Of a stretch of 64,000 nt of DNA, positions 36,319 through 48,141 are shown piece after piece; the stretch's first letter is position 1, and every line of letters begins with the position of its first letter. Position numbers and translations under genes: made by a program. The stretch covers positions 37,294,170-37,358,169 of the forward strand of contig JAIOJX010000001.1 of the NCBI GenBank assembly GCA_022376925.1, given 5' to 3'. The DNA is from Tragulus kanchil (lineage: Eukaryota; Chordata; Mammalia; Artiodactyla; Tragulidae). Below the pieces are notes generated by a model. That model had not been told where the DNA came from. It ran no database searches and saw only the letters and a program-made list of their open reading frames with translations.

Positions 36319-36432
36319 GGGCTTCCCTAATGGCTCAGACAGTAAAGAATCAGCCTACAATGCAGGAAACTTGGCTTTGATCCCTGGTGAAGAAGATCCT
36401 CTGAAGAAGGGAATAGCAACCCATTCCAGTAT
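36319..36432 (+). mobile_element. Bov-tA SINE, 3'-truncated
   Basis: GGGCTTCCCTAATGGCTCAG head, AATGCAGGAAACTTGGCTTT (diverged box B), GAAGAAGGGAATAGCAACCC; ends at CATTCCAGTATA. It lies between two L1 fragments of opposite orientation. Confidence 0.9.
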
Positions 36433-36439
36433 AAAATAT

Positions 36440-37340
36440 GCAGAAGACATGCATAGGTGTTTCACTGACAGGTATATACAGATGGCAAGTACTTGAAAAA
36501 ATGCTCAATATCAGTAACCATTAAGGAAATGCAAATTAAGATCACAATGAGATATTACTTATCAGAATAGGCTACAATTGAAAATAATGGCATCACCAAA
36601 TTCTGGCCAGGATGTGGAGAAACAGAATCACTTATACATTGCTGGTGGAAATACAAAATGGTGTAGCCACTGTAAGAAAGTGTGGTAAAGTGTGGTTGTC
36701 TCTTTAAAAAACTAAACATGAAACTACCACACAACCCAACAATTGACTCCAGAGAGTTGATTGACCCCAGAGAGTTAATTGACCCCAGAGAGACAAAGAC
36801 CTATACATGAATGTTTATGGTAACTTTATTCATAATAACCCAAAACTACAAACAACCAAATAGTCTGCAGTGGATGAATAGTTACACAAACTGTGATATA
36901 GCCATACAATGGAATACTAATCAACAATACTGAGAATCAAAGTATTAATACTTTTAACAACATGGATAAATCTCCAGAGATTTCTGCTGAAAAAAAGCCA
37001 GCCAATTCTGAAAGATTACATACTATATGATTCCATTCTTGAAACTACAAAATTATCAAAATAGAGAACAGATTGTTGGTTGCTAAGTATTAACAGAGAA
37101 GGTTGTTAGGGAGGAAAGAGGGTATGACTATAAAAGGGAAACATGAAGGATCCTTGTGATGGAATTATGTTGTATCTTGGCTTTATCATTGTCAATATTC
37201 TGGTTGTTTTCTTGTACTATAGTTTTGCAAGATGCTACTTACTATCGAGGGGAAATGGGGAAGGGATGTCTCTTATACTATTTCTTATATCTGCAAGTGA
37301 ATCTATAACCATCTCTAATTAAAAGTTTAATTAACAAAAA
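36440..37340 (+). mobile_element. Old L1 ORF2 3' part and 3' UTR
   Basis: Sense L1: AATATGCAGAAGACATGCAT, AAATGCAAATTAAGATCACA, TACATTGCTGGTGGAAATAC, GAATGTTTATGGTAACTTTA, ATGGAATACTAATCAACAAT, then 3' UTR words. Contains three near-repeats of TTGA(C/T)CCCAGAGAGTT at 36745..36790. Frames broken. Second copy at 37621..38460. Confidence 0.82.
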
Positions 37341-38684
37341 ATTAATAAAGCAAATGAATGAGCAACTAAGGTTGAGTATACTTAAGTACAGATGAATTCT
37401 CATTTTGAAAAGCTGTGGTTAAAAAAAAAAAGTGAAACAGACTGTTTTTGCATTGGTGACCTCTTCATCCTTCCCTCTCTGACCATCTTAAAGCATGGAC
37501 AAATAATTCATCTATGACAGGTTATTTTTTACTGCCTGTCTACCCTTCTTGCAGAGAAAGAGAAGGTAAACTAAAGATGGTTCCTGGAAATCTTTTTGGA
37601 TGGCCCAAGGAATCGAAAAACTCAATATCAGTAACCATTAAGGAAATGCAAATTAAGATCACAATGAGATATTACTTATCAGAATAGGCTACAATTGAAA
37701 ATAATGGCATCACCAAATTCTGGCCAGGATGTGGAGAAACAGAATCACTTATACATTGCTGGTGGAAATACAAAATGGTGTAGCCACTGTAAGAAAGTGT
37801 GGTAAAGTGTGGTTGTCTCTTTAAAAAACTAAACATGAAACTACCACACAACCCAACAATTGACTCCAGAGAGTTGATTGACCCCAGAGAGTTAATTGAC
37901 CCCAGAGAGACAAAGACCTATACATGAATGTTTATGGTAACTTTATTCATAATAACCCAAAACTACAAACAACCAAATAGTCTGCAGTGGATGAATAGTT
38001 ACACAAACTGTGATATAGCCATACAATGGAATACTAATCAACAATACTGAGAATCAAAGTATTAATACTTTTAACAACATGGATAAATCTCCAGAGATTT
38101 CTGCTGAAAAAAAGCCAGCCAATTCTGAAAGATTACATACTATATGATTCCATTCTTGAAACTACAAAATTATCAAAATAGAGAACAGATTGTTGGTTGC
38201 TAAGTATTAACAGAGAAGGTTGTTAGGGAGGAAAGAGGGTATGACTATAAAAGGGAAACATGAAGGATCCTTGTGATGGAATTATGTTGTATCTTGGCTT
38301 TATCATTGTCAATATTCTGGTTGTTTTCTTGTACTATAGTTTTGCAAGATGCTACTTACTATCGAGGGGAAATGGGGAAGGGATGTCTCTTATACTATTT
38401 CTTATATCTGCAAGTGAATCTATAACCATCTCTAATTAAAAGTTTAATTAACAAAAAATTAATAAAGCAAATGAATGAGCAACTAAGGTTGAGTATACTT
38501 AAGTACAGATGAATTCTCATTTTGAAAAGCTGTGGTTAAAAAAAAAAAGTGAAACAGACTGTTTTTGCATTGGTGACCTCTTCATCCTTCCCTCTCTGAC
38601 CATCTTAAAGCATGGACAAATAATTCATCTATGACAGGTTATTTTTTACTGCCTGTCTACCCTTCTTGCAGAGAAAGAGAAGGT
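36504..38684. repeat. Tandem direct duplication 10 (likely false duplication)
   Basis: 36504..~37568 recurs at 37621..~38684 (offset 1117). After its end the first copy runs on as a corrupted version of what follows the second copy: 37576..37610 (GATGGTTCCTGGAAAT... GGATGGCCCAAGG) echoes 38700..38755. This is strong evidence of a noisy sequence end rather than a biological duplication. Confidence 0.94.
37621..38460 (+). mobile_element. Old L1 ORF2 3' part, second copy
   Basis: Repeat of 36504..37340. Confidence 0.82.
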
Positions 38685-40090
38685 ATAGGAACTGAACAGG
38701 ATGGTTCCTGGAAATATTCTGTATATAATGATATGGACCTGGCCCCCAAGGTAAATATTCCTTAGTAGAGGACCTTGGTTTTTCACCTGTACAGCTTGGA
38801 CAAAATGAATTCTGTATGACTGCAAGGATGAGGATCATGAGTTTGTAAGGGAGCAAGCATGTGTATGAATGAGCACAGGTGTGCTAAAGCTGGAGAGATT
38901 AAGGGGACAAAGACAAGTGTTAAGGATAGATGGATGTTGCTATATACCTACAGGGAATTTGACATTTTCATTCCAAGACAAATCTTGAAGATGAAGAAAA
39001 TAGAAGAGTGGGTAAATAAGGTTTGAGAATTCTTATAGAATGTATGGTAGTGTATTGCTTTAGTAATAAGAAATATTCTGAAAAATTATGTAGCATTGTG
39101 TCTGTGAAGGTAAAGATTCATTTCCCACAGGGCAGAGTACAGTTATGCCAAGATGTTTGGAAGTAATGACTTTTGCCTGAATAAATATGCTTTGTGCTTC
39201 CACAGTTTTCATCTTTTTCAGGGACCATTGCCAATTGCTTCGCCTAGCTAATAAGTTAGACATTTATGCTGTAGATTGTTTTCTCAGGTCTGAAGTCAGT
39301 TTGCTGATCGATGTTCCTCATTTTCTCCTGTAGGCCCCCAACCCCCAGCTATCCATCCAGAAAATGGGAACAGTAGGCCAAATTATATTTATGGAATACA
39401 GTTAAGCATGAGATCCAGTCAGTCTAGAAAAAGTCTTAATGAGTTTGCCAATAGTCAAGTTACAAACTCAAAATACCAGAAGTGTAAAACATAATTACAC
39501 ACTAACACAGATTTCATTCAGAAACTGCACAGGACAAGGAGTTTCAGAGAGGAAATCAAGGTTGAACAATGTTCGAGAGTCCCTCAACATGGGAGGTGAC
39601 TTTGCCACACATTGCATCCAAAGTCAAGTACACTATCCACGGCACTATTCTAAGGTAAAATACAATTCATAAACAGCATTCTTAGGGAAGGCAGAGTGTG
39701 CATAGATGGCATTCTCAAGAATCCATGAACACCATTCCCAGGAAAAGCATGGCATCCATAGATACCAATTTGAAGCAGAGCACAATGAAGGGTTGACAAG
39801 CTGTGCTTTGAGCACATAGATTTTGTTGTATTTTTCAACAATGAACAAATAAGTAGCAACACTTGAAAGCCATCACAGTTAGTGTATACTTGTGTTTTAA
39901 AGGTACCCAGTTGACATATTAGCCTTACATTTTAGAAGGTCAGTATAATCCATGCATTTTGGCAAGCCAGAGACTGAAAATCCTTTCTAAGAGATTCATG
40001 TGTTCAACTGGCAGAAGCTAGGAAGATATTTACATTTGAGCTTTCATAAAAGACTAATGCCATTAACATCAATCTCCATAGCAGTTTCAA
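38685..40090. other. Unique intron-like sequence
   Basis: No gene or repeat family recognised. Short frames at 39060..39263, 39439..39672 and 39645..39862 have no supporting features. Confidence 0.45.
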
Positions 40091-41202
40091 AAGAGAGACA
40101 GAGATGAATGGATAGATGGCCAGAGACAGACAGACAGGCGTAGAAATAGGAATAGACAGAGTTGGACAGAGGCAGGATGGACAGATGGGGAAAGACAGAC
40201 CGAGAAAAAAAGGCAGAGACAAACAGATAGAAAAAAATAGAGGGAAAACATAGATTAAAAAAGGGATAGTGATCAACAGACAAATATAGAGTGATGGAGG
40301 CATATCAAGAGAGATGGACAGATAGACACAGAGAGGCAGATAGGAGAAAAAGCAGAGAAACTGGAGGACAAGATAGGGAGCCAAAGAAAGAAAAGAAAGG
40401 AGAACAAAGATAACAGTGAGGAACAGGGACAGAGAGAGATGGAGACAGACTGAAACAAATGGAAAATACAGAATAAGGGAGAGAGTCTGAAAGAGAGAGA
40501 AAAGGTACAGAGATAAAGAGAAACTCAGAAACTGAGAAAGCTGAAGAACTAGAGGAATATGAAAAGAGAGATCAAAGTGGAGGGAGAGAGATTCACAAAG
40601 GAAAACAGAATGAAACAGACACATATAGAGAAAGGAGTAGAGTCACTCTTATTTAAAAAAAAAATGAGAGAGCTTAAGATTCTGACATAAGAGTGGGGAG
40701 GAAGGGTTGTAGAGAAAAGGGGAAGTAGGGCCACAGACAGAAAGACAGAGAAGCAGAGAGAACATACAGAATGAGTGAAGAAGGAGCAAGGGGCAGAGAG
40801 AGAAAGGAGGGAGTGCACACAGAGCCAGAGCCAGACCAACATAGAGAGAAAAACACAGTGCAAGAAACAGGAAGACAAAAAAGCAGGCAGAAAGATAGTG
40901 TGCATGAAAAACAAATAGACAGTGAAACAGTCAGTCAGACAGAAGTATGCTGAAGAAGTAGGGGAGAGAGATAGTGAGCACGAGACAGGGAGTTAGATGG
41001 GAAGACAGACAGAGACAGGCTCAGAGGCTGATAGACACCAAGACAGAATGATGGAGAGAAGAAGGCAAGGAGAGAGGAACAGAGAAAGACCAAAAGAAAC
41101 TGTTGCAAAATGATGGAGAGGCAGATCCAGAAAGAAAAAAGAGTCAGGAGAGTTAGACACAACATGCCAAAAACAGAAAGAGACTGATTAAGAGACATAT
41201 TA
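40091..41202 (+). repeat. Purine-rich AGACAGAGA-type low-complexity tract, part 1
   Basis: About 1.1 kb almost without long pyrimidine runs, made of shuffled GAGA, GACA, CAGA and GATA units. The + strand is strongly purine-biased (A and G). Long frames on the minus strand (for example 40004..40624, 206 codons) are Leu/Ser/Phe/Cys-rich products of this composition, not genes. Confidence 0.88.
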
Positions 41203-41507
41203 GGGCTTCCCTAGTGGTCCAGTGGGTAAGGACACCGCCTTGCAGTGCAAGCGGCACCAGTTCGATCCCTGGCCTGGGAAGGTCCCATGTGCCATGGAGC
41301 GGCTGGACCGATGTGTCCAACTACAGAGCCAGAGCTCAGGAGCGCATGCACCCAGAGCTGGTGCTCTGCAACAACAGAGGCCACCGCAATGGGAGGCCCA
41401 CACGGGCCAAGGAACAGAGATGGATGAAAATAGATAAATGAAAGACCAATAGAATTGGCCCGCCCATACCCCTCCCTCCCCAACCCGTACCCCCTCCCCC
41501 ACCAAAA
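41203..41507 (+). mobile_element. CHR-like tRNA-derived SINE
   Basis: GGGCTTCCCTAGTGGTCCAG head, TTGCAGTGCAAGCGGCACC, box B GTTCGATCCC, GCGCATGCACCCAGAGCTGG, AATGGGAGGCCCACACGGG, then C-rich CCCCTCCCTCCCCAACCC. Flanked by AAGAGACATATTAG (41190..41203) and AAGAGACATACTAG (41508..41521), a target-site duplication with one mismatch. Inserted into the purine-rich tract, so the tract is older. Confidence 0.92.
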
Positions 41508-42008
41508 AAGAGACATACTAGGACACACATGGTCAGGGAGACAATGGCAGAGAGAAAAGCCAACACAGAGAGAGATGCACAGGGAGAAAGACGCACCAGA
41601 AGAGACAGGGAGATAGAGAATGATCAACTGACTAAGAGAGACCAACAGAGCCAGATGAAAAGTGAAGAGAGAGAAAGAGAGCCAACTAAATGCACAGACA
41701 GAGAGACAGGCAGGCTAAGAGATGGTCAAGGAGGAGAGAAAAATAGTGAGAAAGAGTCAATCAGTGACAGATATGAAGACTGATAGAAAGACAGAGCTCC
41801 AGAGAGAAACTGAAAAAGAGAGAGAAGGGGAGAAAGCGACAGGAAGCAGAGAGGGAGGGGGAGGAAAGGGGAGAAATATGAAACAAACAGAGACATGACA
41901 GACACACTGATAAGAAAAGACTAACGGAAAACGTCAGAAATGAAGAATTGAAGAGAAAGACTCAATCTGTCAGAAGGAGACAGAGAAATAAAAAGAGAGA
42001 AAAAAAGA
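41508..42008 (+). repeat. Purine-rich AGACAGAGA-type tract, part 2
   Basis: Continuation of the tract after the SINE, same composition and unit words. Confidence 0.87.
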
Positions 42009-42120
42009 TGGGTGTTAACTAGACTTATTTCAGTGATCATTTCAAAATATAAACAAATACTGAATCATTATGCCATATACCTGAAACAAATTTAATGTTA
42101 TGTGTTAATTATTTCCCAGT
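42009..42120 (+). mobile_element. Old L1 3' UTR fragment
   Basis: TGTTAACTAGACTTATTTCA, GTGATCATTTCAAAATATA, TGCCATATACCTGAAACAAA, TAATGTTATGTGTTAATTAT match the 3' end of old primate/ungulate L1M elements. Followed by an (AAAAC)n simple repeat at 42153..42182. Confidence 0.75.
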
Positions 42121-42198
42121 TGTAAAACTATGAAAACCAAAATTGAGAGAGGAAAAAACAAAACAAAACAAAACAAAACACAGCAAAACAGACTGGGA

Positions 42199-42462
42199 GG
42201 GCTTCCCTGGTGGTTCAGTGGGTAGAGAGCCTGCCTTGCAATGCAAGGGGCATTGGTTCAATCCCTGGCCCAGGAAGATCCCACATGCCAAGGAACAGCT
42301 GCGCCATTGTGTCCAGTTATGAGACAGCACTCAGGAGCACATGCGCCCAGAGCCAGTGCTCTGCAACAAGAGAGGCCACTGAGATGGGAGGCCGACACAT
42401 GCCAAAAAGAATAAAGATGGATGAAAAATGATTGATGACTTAGAGGCAAAAAAAAAAAAAAC
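42199..42462 (+). mobile_element. CHR-like tRNA-derived SINE
   Basis: GGGCTTCCCTGGTGGTTCAG head, TTGCAATGCAAGGGGCATTG, box B region GGTTCAATCCC, CATGCGCCCAGAGCCAGTGC, poly-A end. Perfect 12-bp flanking repeat CAGACTGGGAGG (42189..42200 and 42463..42474). Confidence 0.93.
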
Positions 42463-42474
42463 CAGACTGGGAGG

Positions 42475-43097
42475 AAAGGTTTTCCAAATTTGCAAACCAG
42501 ATATTTAGTGAGTGTGTAGGTATGCAAAACAAATAAAGAATTCTAACAACTCAATAACAAAAAGACAACTCAATCAAAAAATGGGTTAAGGAGCTGAATA
42601 GACATTTCTCCAAAAAATATATACAAATGGCCACTAAGCATATGAAAGGAAATTCAACATATTAGCCATCAGGGAAATGTAAATCCAAACCACAAGATAA
42701 CACTTCTCATCTGCAAGGGTGTCTAGAATCTAAGAAACAGAAAATATCAACTATTTCTGAGGATGTAGGAAATAAGGGTCTGCCTAGTCCCAATTGCTGG
42801 TAAGGATGTAAAATGGCTTAGCTGCTGTAGAAAAGTTTGGTTGTTCCTCAAAATTCTAAATATAGAATTACCATATGACCTAATACCAACTGTATATCCT
42901 AAGTATATACTTCAAGTATATATACTCAAGAAAATTGAAAATATGCACTCAAAGATTTGTGCATGCATGTTCAAAACACCAATGTTCACAATAATCAACA
43001 GGCAGAAACAGCCCAAATGTCCATCAGTAGATGAATGAATAAATTGTGATATATCTCTACAATAGAATATTATTCAGCCATGAAAAGAAATGAAATA
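42475..43097 (+). mobile_element. L1 ORF2 3' part, outer element (5' segment)
   Basis: Sense L1: ATCAAAAAATGGGTTAAGGA, ATGGCCACTAAGCATATGAA, ATGTAAATCCAAACCACAAG, AACAGCCCAAATGTCCATCA, TATTCAGCCATGAAAAGAAA. It is interrupted at 43097 by a nested L1 and resumes at 43823. Confidence 0.85.
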
Positions 43098-43806
43098 GGA
43101 CTTCAGTGTCCAGTTCTGCATCTAAGGAGTTTGCAATTGAACACTCAGTCCTAACAACAAATTAGATGTTTATAGCAGTTTCATTCATAGTTGCCAAAAC
43201 CTGGAAGCAACCACAATATCCTTCATGAGGGGAATACATAAATAAACTGTGGTACATCCAGACAATGGAATGTTATTCAGCACTAAAAAGAAATGGGCTC
43301 TCAAGCCATTAAAAGACATGGAGGGACCTTACATGCATATGACTAAGGCAAAAGAGCAAATCAGGAAAGGTGACATATTGTATGATGCCAACTATATGAC
43401 ATTCCAGAAAAAGGCAAAACTATGGGGACAGTAAAAAGATGCATGGTTGCCTGGAGTTGGGAAGGAGAGATGAGTAGGTTGAGCACAGCGATTATTAGGC
43501 AGAGAAAATACTCTGTGTGATGGAAACATGTCCTTTTACATTTCTCCAAACTCGTAGAATATATAGCACCAAGAGTGAACCCTAACATGAGCTATGGATT
43601 TTGAATGATTTAGGACATGTCAGTGTAGGATCCTCAATTGTAACAAATGGTACCACTCTGGTCATACAATTTCGATAGGGGATGTTGATAATGTGGGAGG
43701 TTATAGTATATGAGAACAGAGGCTATATGGAAGTCTCTGTTTCTTCTTATCAATTTTGTTATGAGCCTAAAACTTGTCTAAAAAATTGTTTCAATTTTAA
43801 AAAGGG
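43098..43806 (+). mobile_element. Nested L1 3' end insertion with 16-bp target-site duplication
   Basis: Sense 5'-truncated L1 3' end (AACCTGGAAGCAACCACAAT, ATGGAATGTTATTCAGCAC, TGCATGGTTGCCTGGAGTTG, CTAAAACTTGTCTAAAAAAT, A-rich end). Bounded by GAAAAGAAATGAAATA at 43082..43097 and 43807..43822, so it inserted into the outer L1. Partly doubled by duplication 11. Confidence 0.87.
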
Positions 43807-43822
43807 GAAAAGAAATGAAATA

Positions 43823-44157
43823 CTTATACATGCTACAATGTGATGAACCTTGAGAACATTATGCTGCATGTCAAAAACCAGACTCACAATTTCACAGATG
43901 ATTCCATTTATATGTCATATCCAGAATAAGAAATCTATAGAGACAGAAAGCCGATTAGTGGTTGCCAGGGTCTAGGGAGGGAGAAATGGGGAGCACCTGT
44001 TAATGAGTCCTGGCTTTCCTTTGGAGATAATTTAGATATTGGGGGACTAGATAGAGGTGGTAGTTGTACAACATTACGAAAGTATTGAATGCCACTTAAC
44101 TGTTCAGTTTAAAATGGTTAATTTTTATGTCCTGTGAATCCCACCTCAATAAAGAGA
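43823..44157 (+). mobile_element. L1 3' end, outer element (3' segment)
   Basis: Continuation of the L1 interrupted at 43097: ACAATGTGATGAACCTTGAG, TTGCCAGGGTCTAGGGAGGG, AAATGGTTAATTTTTATGTC and the polyadenylation-like CCTCAATAAAG. Then purine-rich tract resumes for about 50 bp. Confidence 0.82.
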
Positions 44158-44206
44158 ACAAGTCAGAGAGAGCAGAAAAAAATGAGACTAAGAAAGAGAG
44201 GAGGGC

Positions 44207-44393
44207 TTTCCTGGTGGTGCAGTGGGTAAAGAGTCCTCCTTGCAGTGCAAAGGGTGCCGGTTCAATCCCTGGCCGCAGAGCGGCTGGACTGATGTGTCCA
44301 GTTACCGAGCCAGTGCTCTGGGGTGCATGCACCCAGAGCTAGTGCTCTGCAATGAGAGGCCACTGCAATGGGAGGCCCACACAGGCCAAAGAA
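44207..44393 (+). mobile_element. CHR-like SINE, cut by duplication junction
   Basis: GGGCTTTCCTGGTGGTGCAG head, TTGCAGTGCAAAGGGTGCCG, box B region GGTTCAATCCC; the 3' part is missing because the first copy of duplication 11 stops here. The complete version is at 45238..45500. Confidence 0.88.
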
Positions 44394-45237
44394 CAAATCA
44401 GGAAAGGTGACATATTGTATGATGCCAACTATATGACATTCAGAAAAAGGCAAAACTATGGGGACAGTAAAAAGATGCATGGTTGCCTGGAGTTGGGAAG
44501 GAGAGATGAGTAGGTTGAGCACAGCGATTATTAGGCAGAGAAAATACTCTGTGTGATGGAAACATGTCCTTTTACATTTCTCCAAACTCGTAGAATATAT
44601 AGCACCAAGAGTGAACCCTAACATGAGCTATGGATTTTGAATGATTTAGGACATGTCAGTGTAGGATCCTCAATTGTAACAAATGGTACCACTCTGGTCA
44701 TACAATTTCGATAGGGATGTTGATAATGTGGGAGGTTATAGTATATGAGAACAGAGGCTATATGGAAGTCTCTGTTTCTTCTTATCAATTTTGTTATGAG
44801 CCTAAAACTTGTCTAAAAATTGTTTCAATTTTAAAAAGGGGAAAAGAAATGAAATACTTATACATGCTACAATGTGATGAACCTTGAGAACATTATGCTG
44901 CATGTCAAAAACCAGACTCACAATTTCACAGATGATTCCATTTATATGTCATATCCAGAATAAGAAATCTATAGAGACAGAAAGCCGATTAGTGGTTGCC
45001 AGGGTCTAGGGAGGGAGAAATGGGGAGCACCTGTTAATGAGTCCTGGCTTTCCTTTGGAGATAATTTAGATATTGGGGGACTAGATAGAGGTGGTAGTTG
45101 TACAACATTACGAAAGTATTGAATGCCACTTAACTGTTCAGTTTAAAATGGTTAATTTTTATGTCCTGTGAATCCCACCTCAATAAAGAGAACAAGTCAG
45201 AGAGAGCAGAAAAAAATGAGACTAAGAAAGAGAGGAG

Positions 45238-45500
45238 GGCTTTCCTGGTGGTGCAGTGGGTAAAGAGTCCTCCTTGCAGTGCAAAGGGTGCCGGTTCAAT
45301 CCCTGGCCGCAGAGCGGCTGGACTGATGTGTCCAGTTACCGAGCCAGTGCTCTGGGGTGCATGCACCCAGAGCTAGTGCTCTGCAATGAGAGGCCACTGC
45401 AATGGGAGGCCCACACAGGCCAAAGAACAAACATGGATGAAAATAAATAAATGAAAGACCAATAAAAGTGGCCAAAAAGAAAGTTTAAAAAAATTAAAAA
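45238..45500 (+). mobile_element. CHR-like tRNA-derived SINE, complete copy
   Basis: Same insertion as 44207, here continuing through ACATGGATGAAAATAAATAA, GAAAGACCAATAAAAGTGGC to an A-rich tail. It lies within the purine-rich tract. Confidence 0.9.
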
Positions 45501-46985
45501 AAAAAAAAGAGAGAGAAAGAGACACATAGGGAGATAGCCAGAGACAATGATAGACAAAGTGACAGCAAGAGATGGAAGATAGCATGAGAGAGAACCAGAC
45601 AACAGATACACTGCTAGAGGGAAAGGTAAACAGTCAGATAACAGACAGACAGATACATAGAAAGGCAGGCAGAGAGAGGGAGATGGACAGATGGCATGAG
45701 ATAGTGACAGAAAGAGAGAGGCACAAATAGAGTCTAAAGACTGAGATATAAAGAAACAGCACAGGTAGACACAGAAGAGGAGGACACAGAGAGAGGACTA
45801 GCATAACAAGATACAAAGTATAGGACACAGACAGAGAGAGAGAGAGAAGAAAACTAATGGAGAAGACCAAGGGAAAGTATAGGCCAAGAGACAAATCATG
45901 AGGCAGAATGAAGGGAAGGGAATGAGGCAGAAAGAATGGGAAGGGAGTGAGAGTAACAGACAAGCAGAGGCAAAGAACAGACTGACAGAGACAGACAGAC
46001 AAAGGGAAACTGACAGAGACCATGTGTGCTAGATCAAAAGACAACAAATGCAGGAGCTGAGAGAGAAACAGCAAAACAGAGAGACCTGTGGACAAAGAGC
46101 AGCAAAAAGAGGCAGAGAGGCAGATACAGAGGGAGAAAGAGAATGAAAGAAAAAGAAGGGACAGTCAGCTTGACAAAGAAACAAGTTGAAACTGATATAA
46201 ATACATGTAGACAAAAAAACAAGCAGACAGAAACAGGCTAATGGAGAGACATGCTGACAGACTGGACAGATAGCCAGAGCACAGAGAAACAAACAGATAC
46301 AGAAAGAAACTGACAAAAAGCAAAGCAGAAAGAGACATATACAGAGATAGAATGACAAAGAATTGACAGAGGCAGAGAAACAAAGAAGCAAATGAACAGA
46401 AAGAAAGAGGCACAGAGTAGGGGGAGCAACTGACAAATGAACAGGAAGCCATATAGCCCCACAGTCACACCAAAAGACAGACTAAGGACCAGAAATAAGC
46501 AATTAAACAGATACTCAAACAGAGAAGAAAGAGATGGTCAGGGGTCATTGGTAAGAGACAAGAGGACAAGAGGCAGAATAGAAGGCAGGGAGGCACAACC
46601 AGAAACAGACCAATCAAGAGACAGTGAGATGCAGACAGGCATGTTGGGGGGTGCAGGGGAGGGATGGAGAGAGAGCAAGATGAGAGAGATTGAGAGAGAA
46701 AGAATACCAGATGGAGACCCACAGTTAGAGCTACAGTCAGACAAAGACCTATCAATAGACAGACAGAATCTGAGAGACCTACAGAGACAGGAAGCAAGAA
46801 GATAGGCAGACAGAGAGAGCATCAAGACATAAGGATAGACAGGAAAAGAGAAAGAGGTGAGGACAGACTGGGAGACTAACAGAGAAACAGCCAGGGAAAT
46901 TGAGACAGAACAACAACAACAAAACCAGAAAAACAGATGAGACAAACAGACAAAATACAGGCAGAAAAACAAGCTGCAGAATAAA
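45501..46985 (+). repeat. Purine-rich AGACAGAGA-type tract, part 3
   Basis: About 1.5 kb of the same degenerate GACA/GAGA/CAGA composition as 40091..42008. Long minus-strand frames (for example 45634..46095 and 46538..47002) are Ser/Leu/Cys/Phe-rich and composition-driven. With parts 1 and 2 about 3.1 kb of this tract survives around the insertions. Confidence 0.88.
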
Positions 46986-47899
46986 CTGAGGCACCCATTC
47001 ACACCTCACCCTGACGCTCCACACCATTACCACCACATATGCCCTTCATTGGTTAGCCTTAGATAGAGGAAAACAGGGAGGAATTTTCACAGGTGCCTGG
47101 AACATGGCAGAGTTTTGTGGGAAGGTTCAAATCATTCTAGGAGGGGGATGGAGTCTGAACTTCTTTGCCTTTGGAAATATCCCAGGGTCCATGTGCTATT
47201 AGGTAGGAGAATACTTGCCTCATGTCGATACTGTGAGCATTTGTTCTTTGTCAATACTGTAGGGTTTGGGTTGTTGTTATTTTTGTTTTTAAGCAAACAT
47301 ATGAAATCTCTCAGAAGTCCATTGTTTTCAGATTTCCCGTCATGCTTCCTTCCTCCCTGGAGGAAAATGCTTTGTTTCTTTGATAAAGCAAACTTATCGC
47401 TTTTCTCTTTTACAGTTTTCTATTGAGTGTCTCGTTTTCATAGTTTAGAATTCATATAGCTCTCAGGCAAGTTTCTCTAAGATGTTTCTATTTAATATTC
47501 AGCTGCAGCTCTAAGGAGTTTAACGTTATTTTCGTTTTGTGTATTTTTTTAATGAAGAATCTAGGGGAAACTTCTCTTCTTCCTGTAAGCATTTCACCTT
47601 AAGTGTCTTCAAAGGACTCTGACTTTTTCTTAATTATGACTGGCATCTGATAGTTGCTGCCCCCATCTGTATAAACAATGTGCAAATGCATAAGGTGGGC
47701 TCCATAGGTGGGCTTTTTGTTGCTCCCAAATATCAGGTGATTTTAGTCAGCCCAGTGCCTTCCCAGAAGCAGAAAGCTATGGAAAGTGAGCAAGATGCTA
47801 AGAACCAGCTTAGCCTTCCTCCCAGAGCCACTGGATATTTGTTATTTGGCCTGAAGGAACTAGAGAGTGAGAGGATGTCTGCATGGTTTGTGCTTTGCT
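46986..47899. other. Unique intron-like sequence
   Basis: No gene or mobile element recognised. Frames of 60-100 codons (for example 47115..47426) lack support. Confidence 0.42.
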
Positions 47900-47912
47900 A
47901 AGATGGAGTACA

Positions 47913-48128
47913 GGGCTTCCCTAGTGGTTTAGTGGTAAAGAATCTGCCTGCAATGCAGGAGACTCGGGTTCAATCCCTAGATCAGGAAGACCCCCTGGAG
48001 AAGGGAATGGCAACCCACTCCAGGATTCTTGCCTGGAGAATCCCATGGACAGAGAAGCCTGGTGGGCTACAGTCCATAGGGTTGCACAGAGTCAGACACG
48101 GCTGAAGCAACTAAGCAGCAGCAGCAGC
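47913..48128 (+). mobile_element. Bov-tA SINE with AGC tail
   Basis: Full-length: GGGCTTCCCTAGTGGTTTAG head, box B GGTTCAATCCC, ACCCACTCCAGGATTCTTGC, CAGTCCATAGGGTTGCACAG, GACACGGCTGAAGCAACTAA, (AGC)n tail. Perfect 14-bp flanking repeat AAGATGGAGTACAG (47900..47913 and 48129..48142). Confidence 0.96.
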
Positions 48129-48141
48129 AAGATGGAGTACA

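Larger units (their letters stand above)
43357..45426. repeat. Tandem direct duplication 11 (likely false duplication)
   Basis: 43357..~44393 recurs at about 44394..45426 (offset 1034-1036). The first copy's SINE is cut at CAAAGAACAAA and joined to TCAGGAAAGGTGAC of the second copy; the junction is a 7-base homology. Length differences: CATTCCAGAAA versus CATTCAGAAA, GATAGGGGATG versus GATAGGGATG, CTAAAAAATTG versus CTAAAAATTG. All are homopolymer or dinucleotide-level. Confidence 0.94.

Noticed and set aside
40004..40624. 206-codon minus-strand frame, the longest in the window, Leu/Ser/Phe/Cys-rich and membrane-protein-like
   Set aside because: It is the complement of the purine-rich tract, where stop codons are rare by composition. 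Similar frames occur on the same strand throughout 40-47 kb in several frames at once.
45634..47002. Several minus-strand frames of 95-154 codons
   Set aside because: Same composition effect of the purine-rich tract; overlapping in two or three frames, no domain.
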